Shown: positions 1 to 9,883 of the stretch, one piece after another
How positions within the stretch are numbered: position 1 is the stretch's first letter
Layout: each line of letters begins with the position of its first letter
Assembly (NCBI GenBank): GCA_016191015.1
Contig: JACPPM010000233.1
Location: 1-38,479, forward strand
Direction of reading: 5' to 3'
Source of the DNA: Acidobacteriota bacterium
Lineage (GTDB): Bacteria; Acidobacteriota; CAIWXX01
DNA length: 38,479 nt
Notes under the pieces: generated by a model
Seen by the model: only the letters and a program-made list of their open reading frames with translations
The model's database searches: none
Told to the model about the DNA's origin: nothing
Program-made: the position numbers and the translations under genes

Positions 1-36
1 GGCGGAGCCGCAACCTGCATTGGTTGCGTCTCCGCC
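1..36. repeat. Strong inverted repeat / hairpin
   Basis: GGCGGAGcCGCAACC-TGCATT-GGTTGCGtCTCCGCC: 15-position stem with one mismatch; no clear T-tract follows. Confidence 0.6.
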
Positions 37-189
37 GCGCGTGAGAGCGTGGAGCGTGGAGAGTGAGAGCGTTCTTCCGAGCCACCTCGATCGGCCGAGA
101 CGACCGCTCCGTTCCTGCAGTCCTCCCCTCCTGCTTTCCTGAGAGGAGTTCGGAAGATCCAGCCGCCTCAAATTTCTTGCCATTTCGTG

Positions 190-408
190 TCAACACGCAA
201 CTTGTAAGACACTACCAGGTGGCAGCGGCCTTGAGCATGAGATGTGAGGCATTCCTGACGAGAATGTCCGCGGCTCGTCGAGGACCTCACCGCACGTCAG
301 ACCCGTCACCTGACCAGAACTCGCCAGCTCCACGCATTGATAGGGCGCACCCCGCCACCCGACGGCGGAGAAGAACACGTTGGTGTCGAGGACTGCTGCG
401 AAGTGCAT
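190..408 (-). pseudogene. Truncated PIN-domain (VapC-like) toxin remnant
   Basis: N-terminus MHFAAVLDTNVFFSAVGWRGAPYQCVELASSGQVTGLTCGEVLDE matches the PIN domain start (DTNV...); the ORF stops after 72 aa with a non-PIN-like tail. Confidence 0.5.
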
Positions 409-827
409 TTGCGGTCTTCATGGGTCAAATCGTCCGCCAAGGCCTCCCGTTCATCCTCGGTCATTCGATCCCAGTCGAGACCGTGATCGTGCGTCAGCCG
501 ACGGAGCTCCCCTGCGCCCGTTCCATCCCTTCGTCCCGCCGAGCCTCCGACAAGCGCGCGGATACCGCCTGACCATGCCAGCAGCCCGTCGTAGTCGGCG
601 TGGCCGCCAATCCAGAACCAGAGAACGCCATCAGGCAATTCGATGCCAAGGGCACGATAGTACAACCCGACGCGGACAGACCAGAACCGCCCGACTTTCT
701 TGAAGTGTAGGGAGGGATGATGGCTATCAGACTTGAGGAGGGCGAAGCTTCGGTCGGCGAGGGAGCGGACACTTTCAGGGAGGGCCTGATAACAAGACCA
801 GTACTCGGGGGAGGCGTGGTGCTTCAA
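306..827 (-). CDS. RelE/ParE/HigB-like type II toxin, with C-terminal read-through into a second antitoxin-like segment
   Basis: MKHHASPEYWSCYQALPESVRSLADRSFALLKSDSHHPSLHFKKVGRFWSVRVGLYYRALGIELPDGVLWFWIGGHADYD resembles RelE-superfamily toxins; the start overlaps the antitoxin stop. Confidence 0.6.
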   Translation of the reverse strand: MKHHASPEYWSCYQALPESVRSLADRSFALLKSDSHHPSLHFKKVGRFWSVRVGLYYRALGIELPDGVLWFWIGGHADYDGLLAWSGGIRALVGGSAGRRDGTGAGELRRLTHDHGLDWDRMTEDEREALADDLTHEDRKCTSQQSSTPTCSSPPSGGGVRPINAWSWRVLVR

Positions 828-1024
828 AGCTCGGAGCAGCGACCGGCTCGAAAGGAGCTGATAGCGGCATCGGCGACTGCGTCCAGCCTGCCCGCGTTTG
901 CGTCTTTCTCAATCTCGCGATCCCATGCGTCGGCGTCGAATCCCGCAAACCACTCCCGGAACTTCACAAGCTCCTCCTGAGACAGCGCCTCGACCTCCCG
1001 CTCAAGGGTTTCGACTTTGCTCAT
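824..1024 (-). CDS. Small antitoxin-like protein upstream of the RelE-like toxin
   Basis: MSKVETLEREVEALSQEELVKFREWFAGFDADAWDREIEKDANAGRLDAVADAAISSFRAGRCSEL; internal ATG at 1024; 4-nt overlap with the toxin gene. Confidence 0.6.
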   Translation of the reverse strand: MSKVETLEREVEALSQEELVKFREWFAGFDADAWDREIEKDANAGRLDAVADAAISSFRAGRCSEL

Positions 1025-1095
1025 GCAACGCCTCCCTGAAATCCTACCCCACCGCACCATTATACACTGTGGGACGAGAGCCGCGCGTGTTCCTT

Positions 1096-4000
1096 CTACG
1101 CGCTCGCGCGGGTCCAGACGCGGCGGCCCCAGGTGCCTATCGAGTCGAAGAGGAGGTAGATCTGGGGGAGGACGAGGAGCGTAAGGAAGGTGGAGGCGGC
1201 GAGGCCGCCCATCACGGTGCGCGCGAGAGGGAAGTAGTAGAGCTGCCCGCCGCTGCTTCGGCCGAACGCCAGCGGCATGAGGCCGAAGATGGTCGTGAGC
1301 GCGGTCATCAGAATCGGGCGGAGCCGCTCCTTCCCGCCCTCGATAATCGCTTCCTCGCGCGAGAGGCCCTCGCGCCGCTTGCGGTTCACGTGATCGATCA
1401 GGATGATCCCGTTGTTGACGACGATGCCGATCAGGATCAGCAGCCCGATCTGGGCCATGATGTTGAAGGGCGTCTTCGTCACAAACAGGAACCAGACGGC
1501 GCCGATTCCGGCGAAGGGCACCGCGAAGAGCATGGCGAACGGGTGGATGAGCGACTCGAAGAGCGCGGACATCACGAAGTAGACGAGGACGAGGGCCAGG
1601 AGGAGGTTTTCGACCATCTGGCGATTCTGTTCCTCGGTCTCCCTGATCTGCTCGCCGAAGGCCCAGGAGTAGCCGGGAGGCAGGCGCAGGGCCTTCATCA
1701 TCTCTTCCACCTTCTGCGTGGCCTCTTTGGAGTTGTCACCTTCGTAGGTTCCTGACACCTCGAGGGTCGTCTTGCGGTTGAGGTGCTGGATCTCCATCGC
1801 CGATGACTCGATCGTGAAATCGGCGAGGCTGCCGATCTGGACCGGGCGTCCGTTGGCCGTGATCGTGATCTTCTTGACGTCCTCCATACTCGTGACATCG
1901 TACGGATCGACGTCCAAAAGCATCGCCACTTCGCGTTCGCCGGTCTGGAGGCGCGGGAGCCGGTAGCCGCCGAGGCAGAACGCGAAGATCTGCGAGACGT
2001 CCGCGGGGGTCAGGCCGTAACTATAGGCCATTTCCGTATTCAGCTTTGCCCGCACCTCCTTTCGCGCCCGATCGCTCGACACCTTCACATCCTGCATCCC
2101 CGAGACGCGCTCGAAGGAGCGTTCCACGTCCTTCCCGACCCGCTCCAGATAGGCCGTGTCCTCGCCATACAGGTTGACGGCAATCCGCGTAGTCTTCCCG
2201 CCGAGCTCGGCCTCCTCGTCGTCGAACCGCGGTTTGACGCCGGGAAGCGCAGGCATCCCGGAGCGGATCTTCTTGCGCATCTCCGTGAATTCGCTATCGG
2301 AATAGTCCTCGCGTTCGAAAGTGAGTACGGTTCCGCCCGCGTTCTCGTAGAAATACGAGTAGACCGAGAACAACCCGAAATCCTTCTTGTGCGAGAGCAG
2401 GTAGTCCTCGACTCGTGCGATCTTCTTCTCCGCATCCACCTTGTAGTGGAAGTCGAGGAAGTCGTACCGGATAAACATCCGGTTGGCTTTCCGCGCCGAG
2501 AAGGGCGCGGTGCTGAGCCCCATCATGAAGGGCAGCGCCACGCTGGCCAGGACGGCGATCGTCGCCGCCGCCGTCAGAAAGCGATGCCGGAGAGTGAAGC
2601 GAATGGCTCTGGCATACGAGTCCCGCATCCACGCGATCCAGCGCGGCTCGGAGGGGGGCGTGCCGTGGAGAATCCTGGCCCCCAGCAGGGGAATCAGGGT
2701 CACGGCTACCACAAGCGAGCAAAGTAGGGTCAAGGAAATGGTAATCCCGATTTCACCCAGCCAGACGAAGAGCTCAGATTTGACCCCGACCGCCAGCGGC
2801 ACAAAGACGATGATCGATGTCATCGAGGAAGCGACAACTGCCGTGCCGACTTCGGAGGCGCCGTCCCGGGCGGCGGCGAAAGCACTCTTGCCGAGCATAT
2901 AGTGGCGGAAGATGGACTCGAGGACGACGATCGAGTTGTCGACGAGCATGCCGACGCCGAGCATCAGCCCCATCATTGTGAGGATGTTGAGGGTCTTGCC
3001 CAGGGCGTACAGCATCAGCGTTGCGGCAAGGATGGATGTCGGGATCGCGAGTGAGACGATGAAGGTCGCGTCGAAGCGGCGGAGGAAGAAGAAGAGCACG
3101 ACCGCGGCCAGAAGCCCGCCGACCACACCCGAGCTCCGGATCCCGTTGACACCTTCCAGGATCTCCTTGGCCTGATCCTGGAACACGAAGAGGCTGATTC
3201 CCTGAAGCGTCTGGTCGTTTGTGAGATCGTTGTTGATCAGGTTCGTGACACGCCTGGCCACGTCAACCGTGTTCGCCGTCGATTCCTTATAGACCGAGAG
3301 CGCCACGGCATATTGCTTGTCGAGGTGGCGGCCGACATCAGCGACCGGCTCGGAGTACGTGATGCGCGCGACGTCGCCAAGCTTGAGCGCAGTGCCGGGG
3401 ACCGGAAACTCGGCCAGCGCCGCGTAGTCCACGATGCCTGCCGTCGATCGCAGATGGTAGACCTGCCCGTTCTGGTCGATCTTGCCGAGGCTGAGGTTCC
3501 GGTTGGCCTGCTGGAGGCCGGCGATGAGCCCCCCGACATCAAGCTGGTGCTCGCGCAACTTCTCCAGGCGCAGGTGGATCCGCACCTCTTTCGGCTCCAC
3601 ACCTTGGAGCTCGACCTTTGCCACCCCGGGCAACCGCTGGATGGGCCGCTTGACCCGCTGCTCGAGCAGATCATAGTTGCGCGACAGGTCGATGCCGGGC
3701 GCCGCGACCCGCGCTTCGACGACCGGAATGTCGCTTGTGGAGAAACTGTAGACGAAGATGTTCTCCACCGCAGCCGGCAGGCTCGGCCGCACCTCCTCGA
3801 TCTTCTCCCCGACGTGCATCCGTACGGTGTTCAGCGATTCACCCCAGTTGAACTGCAGATTGATCTCCGCCACATCCGCATTGCTTGTCGATCCGATTTT
3901 CTTGATGCCGCTCAGGGTCGCGAGCGCCTCCTCAACCGGCTTGGTGATCTCCCGCTCCACTTGCAGGGGCGAGCTGTTCGGATACGGGATGGAGATGTAG

Positions 4001-4134
4001 ATCTGCGGGAAGTCCACAGTCGGGAGGAAGTCCAGCGGCATGCGAGTCATGGCGATGACGCCGAGCACAATGACGGCCACGTAGGCCATCAAGGTCGTGA
4101 CGGGGTGGCTGATCGTCGCGTCGCTGATTTTCAT
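1096..4134 (-). CDS. RND (AcrB/HAE1-type) efflux transporter permease subunit 2
   Basis: 1012 aa with RND signatures (MKISDATISHPVTTLMAYVAVIVLGVIAMTRMPLDFLPTVDFPQI; GVGMLVDNSIVVLESIFRH; GKERLRPILMTALTTIFGLMPLAFG); ATGA-type overlap with the upstream gene. Confidence 0.95.
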   Translation of the reverse strand: MKISDATISHPVTTLMAYVAVIVLGVIAMTRMPLDFLPTVDFPQIYISIPYPNSSPLQVEREITKPVEEALATLSGIKKIGSTSNADVAEINLQFNWGESLNTVRMHVGEKIEEVRPSLPAAVENIFVYSFSTSDIPVVEARVAAPGIDLSRNYDLLEQRVKRPIQRLPGVAKVELQGVEPKEVRIHLRLEKLREHQLDVGGLIAGLQQANRNLSLGKIDQNGQVYHLRSTAGIVDYAALAEFPVPGTALKLGDVARITYSEPVADVGRHLDKQYAVALSVYKESTANTVDVARRVTNLINNDLTNDQTLQGISLFVFQDQAKEILEGVNGIRSSGVVGGLLAAVVLFFFLRRFDATFIVSLAIPTSILAATLMLYALGKTLNILTMMGLMLGVGMLVDNSIVVLESIFRHYMLGKSAFAAARDGASEVGTAVVASSMTSIIVFVPLAVGVKSELFVWLGEIGITISLTLLCSLVVAVTLIPLLGARILHGTPPSEPRWIAWMRDSYARAIRFTLRHRFLTAAATIAVLASVALPFMMGLSTAPFSARKANRMFIRYDFLDFHYKVDAEKKIARVEDYLLSHKKDFGLFSVYSYFYENAGGTVLTFEREDYSDSEFTEMRKKIRSGMPALPGVKPRFDDEEAELGGKTTRIAVNLYGEDTAYLERVGKDVERSFERVSGMQDVKVSSDRARKEVRAKLNTEMAYSYGLTPADVSQIFAFCLGGYRLPRLQTGEREVAMLLDVDPYDVTSMEDVKKITITANGRPVQIGSLADFTIESSAMEIQHLNRKTTLEVSGTYEGDNSKEATQKVEEMMKALRLPPGYSWAFGEQIRETEEQNRQMVENLLLALVLVYFVMSALFESLIHPFAMLFAVPFAGIGAVWFLFVTKTPFNIMAQIGLLILIGIVVNNGIILIDHVNRKRREGLSREEAIIEGGKERLRPILMTALTTIFGLMPLAFGRSSGGQLYYFPLARTVMGGLAASTFLTLLVLPQIYLLFDSIGTWGRRVWTRASA

Positions 4135-7100
4135 TGCTGTGCTGGCGCTTGCCGATCCGCGAACGTGTAAAGTGTCGGTACGACGACCAATGTCAGGAGT
4201 GTCGAAAGCGCCAGTCCCCCGATCACGGTGATCGCCATCGGCGCGCGGACTTCGGCGCCCTCGCCAAAGCCCAGCGCCATCGGGAGAAGGCCGAGCACGG
4301 TCGTCAGGGTCGTCATGAGGATCGGCCGGAGGCGCACATGCCCGGCCTCGAGGAGCGCGTCATGCAGTCGCTTCCCCTCATGGCGGAGCTGCATCACGTA
4401 GTCGACCAGAACGATCGCGTTGTTGACAACGATACCGGCCAGCATGACGAACCCGATAAGCACCACGACGCTGATCGGGGTGTGAGTCAGAACGAGGGCC
4501 ACGACGCAGCCGATCAAGGCGAGCGGCACGGTGGCCATGATGACGAGTGGCGCCAGCAGCGATTCGAACTGCGATGCTATGACAAAGTAGACGAGGAAAA
4601 CAGCGAGCGCCCCGGCAAGATACAAGCTCGTGAATGAGGCCCCCACCTCTTCGTTCTGCCCCGCCAGTCGCACCTGCACCGATTGAGGCAGGTCCAAGCC
4701 AGCCGTGGTCTCGCGGATCTCGCGGGAGATACTCCCGAGATCGCGCCCTTCGAGGTTCGCGGTCAGCGTGATCACGCGCCGCTGGGCGGTCCGCCGGATC
4801 TCACGCGGCGCCATCTCGACTTTCGCCTGCGCGACGGCGCGAAGCGGAATCGGCACGTCGCCACGCTGGGCGATGATCAGATTCTCGACGTCCAGCAGGC
4901 TTTCCTTGTCCTGATCGCTGCTCGTGACCAGGACGTCGATCTCGTGGTCGCCGCGGGTCCACCGTGTGGCCGCCTCGCCCTTGATCTTGCTCCGCAGCGC
5001 CTCCGATAGCTGGCCCGTGGTCAGCCCAAACTCGGCCAGCCGCTGCTGGTCGAAGCTCACCTGGAGCTCCGGTGTCCCGGTCTCGAGCGAGCTCCTCACA
5101 TCGGTCAGGCCCCGCAGCGCCTGCATTTTCTCCAGAATACGGTGAGCTGCCGCTTCGGCGATCCGTTGGTTCTCACTGTACACTTCGACCTCGACCGGCG
5201 TCCGGAATGTGAAGTACGAGGGGCGCGAGAAGTTGGCTGACTTGATCCCATGCTGCTCGATGATGCGGCGCAGCGACTCGATCGCGGCGGACTCGACCTC
5301 GCGGTTGCCCGGATCGGCCATCACGAACGAGAGCTCGGCAAAATTCTCCTTTTGCCCGGTCTTCTCGGCCGAGCTGCTCCGCACATCCCCGACCGTGGCG
5401 CTGAACTTCCCGATACCAGGAACTTCCTTGAACTCGCGATCCATCTCGGCGACAACCTGGTTCGACCTCTCGAGTGCCGTCCCCTCGGGCAGCTCAATCT
5501 CGATCTGGAACTCGCCTTGCGACATGTCGGGGATCAGGTTCACGCCCAAGACGGGGATCATAGCGATTGAGGCACCCAGGAGGGCGATCGAAAGCATCAC
5601 GGTCTGCCCGCGATGGTTCAGCGACCAGCCCAACATCTTCGGATACACCTCGTAGAGCACCTCCTCGAGACGCGTGAAGAATCTCAGTGCCGGAGACATA
5701 ACCCAGCCGGCGAATCCAGCGACTCCTCTCCAGGCGCGTCTCGCGACTCTCAAGACAGCGGAAGGCGCTGCCGTGAAGACTGCAGCGAAAGCGCGTCCTC
5801 TGCGAGTGGTCGGGGCCGGCGCCTCGGCGGCGGGCACCCGACGCGATCCGATCCGGGCGTAGATGGCCGGGATGAGGGTGAGTGAGAGGGCCAGAGAGGC
5901 AAGCAGGGAGATGGTGATCGTGAGCGCCTGGTCCTTGAACAGCTCACCCGCAATGCCCTCGACGAAGATGACCGGCAAAAATACGACCACTGTAGTATAT
6001 GTCGAACCGCTCACCGCGCGTCCTACCTCATTGGTCCCGTCCATCGCCCCCGTCACGGCATCCTTGCCGATCGCCCGGTGCCGGTAGATCGATTCGAGGA
6101 CGACGATGGCGTTGTCGACCAGCATGCCGACACCGAGTGCCAGTCCGCCGAGGCTCATGATGTTGAGCGAGATCCCGGTGCGGTACATGACGATGAACGT
6201 GGCGAGGATCGAGATCGGGATCGACACGGCGATGATCAAAGTCGGCTGGAGTTGCCGCAGGAAGAGGAACAGGACCAGGATAGCCAGCAAGCCGCCCTGC
6301 CATGCGTTTCCGATGACCTCCTTGATCGCGTTTTCGATGAAGAGTGAGGAATCCTGAATGATGGTCCATTCGTAGCCGGAGGCCGCACTCTTTTCCAGCG
6401 CCTCGAGACGTCCCTTGATCGCGCGCGCGACCTGGACTGTATTGGCGTCGCCTTCCTTGTAGAAATCGAGCTCGACGCTTTCGGTTCCTGAGAGGCGCGT
6501 GATGGTCTCCCGCCTCTTGTGCCCCATCGATACGCCGGCGACGTCACCCACATAGACCCGGCGTCCGTCGTGGTCGGCGAGGATGATGCTCTTCACGTCG
6601 TCCATCGTCTCGAACTGGTTGAGGGTGCGGACGAGGTATCGCGCCTCCTCTTCGTAGACGCTCCCGCCTGCGACGTTGATGTTATTCCGCGCGAGCGCCT
6701 GCTGGATCTGTTCGATCGAGAGCCCGTAGAGCGCGACTTTGCCCTCGTCGAGCTGCACGTGGACCTCCTCCTCGAGCCCGCCACGCACCTTCACCGAGGC
6801 GAGCCCGTCGATCGACTCCAGGTCCTTCTTCAGCTCGTCCTCGGCGAAGCGGCGAGTGTTCGCGAGTCCGGATGGCCCTTTGACGGCCAGACGGATGATA
6901 GGATCCGAGTTCGGGTCGAAACGCAGGATCACGGGCTTCTGGACGTCGCGAGGAAGGGTGACGAGGTCCAGCTTCTCGCGCATGTCCAGGACTGCCATGT
7001 CCATATTGGTCTTCCAGGAGAACTCGAGCGAGACCTCGGAAACGCCGGCACGCGAGCGGCTTGAGAGCCGCACAAGGCCGGGGAGAACACCGACAGCTTC

Positions 7101-7304
7101 TTCGACCGGGCGCGTGACGAGCGTCTCGACCTCGGAAGGGGCCGAATCGGGGTATCGGGTCTCGATGGTGAGCGTCGGGTACGAGATCTCCGGCAGCAGG
7201 TTGTACGGCAGGCGGGTGAACGAGATGGCGCCGAAGATGACGATGGCGAGCGACACCATCCCGACGCTGACGGGACGGCCGACGGCGACGTCAGCGAGTT
7301 TCAT
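4131..7304 (-). CDS. RND (AcrB/HAE1-type) efflux transporter permease subunit 1
   Basis: 1057 aa; MKLADVAVGRPVSVGMVSLAIVIFGAISFTRLPYNLLPEISYPT; GVGMLVDNAIVVLESIYRH; RLRPILMTTLTTVLGLLPMALG. Confidence 0.95.
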   Translation of the reverse strand: MKLADVAVGRPVSVGMVSLAIVIFGAISFTRLPYNLLPEISYPTLTIETRYPDSAPSEVETLVTRPVEEAVGVLPGLVRLSSRSRAGVSEVSLEFSWKTNMDMAVLDMREKLDLVTLPRDVQKPVILRFDPNSDPIIRLAVKGPSGLANTRRFAEDELKKDLESIDGLASVKVRGGLEEEVHVQLDEGKVALYGLSIEQIQQALARNNINVAGGSVYEEEARYLVRTLNQFETMDDVKSIILADHDGRRVYVGDVAGVSMGHKRRETITRLSGTESVELDFYKEGDANTVQVARAIKGRLEALEKSAASGYEWTIIQDSSLFIENAIKEVIGNAWQGGLLAILVLFLFLRQLQPTLIIAVSIPISILATFIVMYRTGISLNIMSLGGLALGVGMLVDNAIVVLESIYRHRAIGKDAVTGAMDGTNEVGRAVSGSTYTTVVVFLPVIFVEGIAGELFKDQALTITISLLASLALSLTLIPAIYARIGSRRVPAAEAPAPTTRRGRAFAAVFTAAPSAVLRVARRAWRGVAGFAGWVMSPALRFFTRLEEVLYEVYPKMLGWSLNHRGQTVMLSIALLGASIAMIPVLGVNLIPDMSQGEFQIEIELPEGTALERSNQVVAEMDREFKEVPGIGKFSATVGDVRSSSAEKTGQKENFAELSFVMADPGNREVESAAIESLRRIIEQHGIKSANFSRPSYFTFRTPVEVEVYSENQRIAEAAAHRILEKMQALRGLTDVRSSLETGTPELQVSFDQQRLAEFGLTTGQLSEALRSKIKGEAATRWTRGDHEIDVLVTSSDQDKESLLDVENLIIAQRGDVPIPLRAVAQAKVEMAPREIRRTAQRRVITLTANLEGRDLGSISREIRETTAGLDLPQSVQVRLAGQNEEVGASFTSLYLAGALAVFLVYFVIASQFESLLAPLVIMATVPLALIGCVVALVLTHTPISVVVLIGFVMLAGIVVNNAIVLVDYVMQLRHEGKRLHDALLEAGHVRLRPILMTTLTTVLGLLPMALGFGEGAEVRAPMAITVIGGLALSTLLTLVVVPTLYTFADRQAPAQQ

Positions 7305-8433
7305 GTGAGGCGCTCCGCGCGGCGGCGTTCGTCACATCGAGCTCGGAGTTTTCCTTCAGGCTTGCCATCCCCATCGTCACAACGCTTTCACCGGCCGAGA
7401 TACCCTTCAGGATTTCGCGGTTGCCGTTGGAGGCGTAGCCGACCGCGACTTCCCGTTTCTCCGCCCGTTTCTCCTTTGCGACGAACACGTACGTCTTCTG
7501 ATCCTCTTCGAAGATGGCCTGCTTCGGGATGAGCACAGCCTCGGCTCTGGTCGCCGTCTGTATCTGCACTCGCACGTAAGTGCCGGGGCGCTGCTCGATC
7601 TGTCCAGCCTGGGGGACGAGTTTGAGGGTGACCTTGACCGTTCCGGTTTTCGCATCGATGACCGGGCTGATGCGATAGACCTCGGCCTGCCACTTTTCCG
7701 ATGGCGCGGACTCGGGAGCCAACAACGCCTTCTGTTCTAGTCGGATCGATGCGAGGTCCTTCTGGGGCAGGAAGACCTTCGCCACCAGCGGGTTGTAGCT
7801 GGCGATCGTGAACAGGTGCTCACCCGGCTTCACCGTCCTGCCAACGACGATCTTCCGTTCGGTGATTTTGCCGGAGAAAGGGGCGATGATGCGGGTGTTC
7901 GCCAGCCGCCACTCGGCTTCTTTGAGGTCCATCGCCGAGACGTCAGCCGCGCTCTTCAGCTTCTCGTATTCCTGCTCGCTGATCATCTGGCGGGCGAACG
8001 TGGCCTGGGCGCGTTCGAGCTCTCGGCGGGCATTCGCAGCCTTGAGGCGTGCGGTCTCGAGCTGGATGGCTTTATCCTCGGGGCCGATCTCGGCGATGAG
8101 CGCGCCTTGGGCCACGACGTCACCTTCTTCGACGCGCATGGCGGTGACCTGCCCGTCGCTTTTTGCAAATATCTCGGCCTGTTGCTCGCTCTCGAGCGTC
8201 GCGAACGACTCGAGCGTCGAGAACACCTCGCCCAGCTCAGCCTTCTCGACCTCGACGGGAATCGGGGCAGCCGTCTTCGGCTGATCCTTCTTCTTTTCGA
8301 AGCTTGCTTCCCCGTCGCGGTTGAAGATCAGATAGGAGGCCACGAGGACCCCGGCGACTGCGATCGTCCCTGTCGTCGCCCATACAAACTTGCGCGAGCC
8401 GCGCTTTCCGCCCTCTCCGGTTGATTCGAACAT
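7291..8433 (-). CDS. RND efflux periplasmic adaptor (membrane fusion) subunit
   Basis: 380 aa, N-terminal TM, HlyD/AcrA-like features (VEEGDVVAQGALIAEIGPED..., NTRIIAPFSGKITERKIVVGRTVKPGEHLFTIASYNPL); overlaps the RND gene. Confidence 0.93.
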   Translation of the reverse strand: MFESTGEGGKRGSRKFVWATTGTIAVAGVLVASYLIFNRDGEASFEKKKDQPKTAAPIPVEVEKAELGEVFSTLESFATLESEQQAEIFAKSDGQVTAMRVEEGDVVAQGALIAEIGPEDKAIQLETARLKAANARRELERAQATFARQMISEQEYEKLKSAADVSAMDLKEAEWRLANTRIIAPFSGKITERKIVVGRTVKPGEHLFTIASYNPLVAKVFLPQKDLASIRLEQKALLAPESAPSEKWQAEVYRISPVIDAKTGTVKVTLKLVPQAGQIEQRPGTYVRVQIQTATRAEAVLIPKQAIFEEDQKTYVFVAKEKRAEKREVAVGYASNGNREILKGISAGESVVTMGMASLKENSELDVTNAAARSASHETR

Positions 8434-8574
8434 GGTGCCGTCTCCTTGATGGCTTACAAAGAGGAATACGAGAGGTCCAGGCGGATTGTTCCGGAATCGC
8501 GAGTCATTTTGGAGAGGCGGCTGGATTGGCGATACACGAGTGGCAATTCCGCAAAGGCCGCCCCTTGCGCATCG

Positions 8575-9069
8575 CTATCGTGAGACCGCGGCCACGCTCC
8601 TCATTCGACCGCTCTCCGCCTTCGCCCACTCGCAGAGCACCTGAGCGTCATACGGTGACAGCCGGGCGCTTCGGTGAATGAGGGTGTAGGAGGCGAGCGG
8701 CATGGCGCCGCCGGACACCTCCTCGCAGATCTGGTCCAGCTTTTCGGCCGGTCCTTTCCACCCGCCGTGCGCCGTCCGCGCGTCCCAGGTAGAGAAATTG
8801 AGGTGCCGCCGGCCGTGGTTGACGTGGTTCGTGACTAGCCACGACGCGGGGGCGACGTGGCTGTACCACGGCCAGCGGGTCGTGTTGGAGTGGCAGTCGC
8901 GGCAGGCACGATCCAGGATCTCTGCGACGCGCGGCGTCATCTGGGTGCGAGCATGGATCGAGCGCGCCGGATCGCTCGCCGGGTTCGAACGCTCGACGCG
9001 GATGAGCTGCGCGCAAGCCAGCAGGGCGACGAGGAGACCGCCGCACCACCTCACGATCCTGGCGATCAT
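8575..9069 (-). CDS. Haem-binding domain protein (single CxxCH)
   Basis: 164 aa; TPRVAEILDRACRDCHSNTTRWPWYSHVAPASWLVTNHVNHGRRHLNFSTWD matches the haem-binding (Haem_bd) family; N-terminal signal anchor. Confidence 0.85.
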   Translation of the reverse strand: MIARIVRWCGGLLVALLACAQLIRVERSNPASDPARSIHARTQMTPRVAEILDRACRDCHSNTTRWPWYSHVAPASWLVTNHVNHGRRHLNFSTWDARTAHGGWKGPAEKLDQICEEVSGGAMPLASYTLIHRSARLSPYDAQVLCEWAKAESGRMRSVAAVSR

Positions 9070-9077
9070 GGCCGGCC

Positions 9078-9740
9078 TTACTGCCGATGGCTGCTCGCAC
9101 TCCCACCCGAGCGCTCGGAGAGGTGCGTCGCGAGGTTCGCCGCCAGGAGTGGATCGCGCGCGGCGCCGGCTGAAGCCCTCGCGATGTGCTCGTCGTGTCG
9201 AGCGCGTCGCGGCCAGCTGGTCACCATCGCGGCGGCAAACTCCATCTGCGGGTTGGTGCCACTCAGCTCAAGCGCCCGCGCCACATAAGAGTAGCCGTCG
9301 GTGCCGTTCGGTGAACCAGTCAGCTTGTAGACCGGCGCCACCTGTTTGAAGGTCTCGATCAGATAGCCGTAGTCGAACAGCGCCAGCGCATCCGTGGCCT
9401 TTCCGCTTCCGGCACGTTCCCGAAAGCGCGCGAGCAGGTCATCGACCAGGCGCGGGTCTTTGGCAGCGTACAGCGTCGCACGGCGGATGGTCTCCATGCG
9501 CACGATCACAGGGACATCTCGGCGCAACAGCGACAGCGCGTCGTCTACCAGGCGTTGGCGGTCGTAGTCACCTGCCGGATTGTCCCACGATTTCGTCCCG
9601 CCCCACGGCAGCGACTTCGCGGCCCCTATATCGAACGGCGAGCAGACAAGTGGCGGTCCCGCATGGACCACGGGCACAAACGCCATCGTGACAAACGCGA
9701 TCGCGCGGGTGCATATCCAGAATCGAATCAATCGTCTCAT
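9078..9740 (-). CDS. Secreted hypothetical protein
   Basis: Signal peptide MRRLIRFWICTRAIAFVTMAFVPVVHAGPP; lies 8 nt upstream of the haem-binding gene; internal ATG at 9740. Confidence 0.7.
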   Translation of the reverse strand: MRRLIRFWICTRAIAFVTMAFVPVVHAGPPLVCSPFDIGAAKSLPWGGTKSWDNPAGDYDRQRLVDDALSLLRRDVPVIVRMETIRRATLYAAKDPRLVDDLLARFRERAGSGKATDALALFDYGYLIETFKQVAPVYKLTGSPNGTDGYSYVARALELSGTNPQMEFAAAMVTSWPRRARHDEHIARASAGAARDPLLAANLATHLSERSGGSASSHRQ

Positions 9741-9883
9741 CTCACATTCCTCCTTCAAGAGATCATTCTGCGTTCCAATTGAAGGACGTGCTCCCGGCCG
9801 CGGGTGTTAGCCGAAGTGTGCCAGAGAATCGCATGGTTTCAATCCCCCGAGAAGTGTAGTATTTCCTGCGGGGACGAAACATC

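Noticed and set aside
898-1755. 285-aa plus-strand ORF rich in Glu/His/Arg
   Set aside because: Antisense to RND permease and TA region; biased composition
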